Source: Acidobacteria bacterium UBA6911 (GTDB lineage: Bacteria; Acidobacteriota; UBA6911). Taken from it: 5,408 nucleotides of DNA. Made by a program: the position numbers and the translations under genes. The notes beneath the pieces are model-generated. The model saw only the letters and a program-made list of their open reading frames with translations. It was not told where the DNA came from and made no database searches. Shown here piece after piece: positions 5,379 through 5,408 of this stretch (its first letter is position 1; the number at the start of each line of letters is the position of its first letter). The stretch spans positions 1-5,408 of the forward strand of contig DKBB01000296.1 of the NCBI GenBank assembly GCA_002451015.1. Reading direction: 5' to 3'.

Positions 5379-5408
5379 CGGATAGGAAGAATAAGCCCAT
5401 GTTTTTGG

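Noticed and set aside
1..5408. CRISPR array, tRNA, rRNA or a complete insertion sequence
   Set aside because: I found no regularly spaced direct repeats, no cloverleaf or rRNA landmarks, and no transposase frame with paired terminal repeats.

Overview
The window looks like a piece of an anaerobic, cytochrome-rich bacterial genome of moderate G+C. Desulfobacterota (the former Deltaproteobacteria) is my best guess. It rests mainly on the multihaem c-type cytochrome at the left edge, whose conserved C-terminal pattern resembles the large 'cytochrome c family' proteins of Geobacter-like bacteria. No marker gene is present, so the taxonomy is an inference.

Layout, left to right. (1) 1-707 (+): the 3' part of a multihaem cytochrome c with seven CxxCH motifs and one CxxxCH motif. 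It is continuous in one frame except for an in-frame amber codon at 255-257. (2) 823-1248 (-): the C-terminal part of a TPR protein with a MORN-like tail; its 5' end is missing. (3) 1249-1492: no recognisable gene, one small hairpin. (4) 1493-1621 (-): the last ~40 codons of a BON domain, cut off at its 5' side. (5) 1691-2785 (+): an apparently intact exported protein, probably a lipoprotein, built from two NTF2-like halves. (6) 2822-2858: an inverted repeat between convergent genes. (7) 2901-3395 (-): a remnant of a family PL4 (rhamnogalacturonan lyase-like) protein, truncated at both ends and broken by an in-frame TAA. (8) 3383-5122 (-): an intact MscS-family mechanosensitive channel with a signal peptide and a long Ala/Glu/Lys-rich coiled coil. 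Its last codons overlap the PL4 remnant in another frame. A good promoter lies upstream. (9) 5166-5378 (+): a short frame with a plant-type [2Fe-2S] ferredoxin cysteine motif. It stops at a TGA exactly where the fourth cluster cysteine would be expected.

I do not see one operon or pathway here. Two genes look intact (the NTF2-like protein and the MscS channel). They sit among broken or truncated genes, so the segment looks like a decaying or rearranged stretch between functional neighbours. The most interesting signals are the two in-frame stops at conserved places: TAG inside the cytochrome, and TGA at a ligand cysteine of the Fe-S domain. Ordinary gene decay or sequence error is the simplest reading. 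Some Desulfobacterota do decode UAG as pyrrolysine and UGA as selenocysteine, so recoding should be tested rather than assumed.
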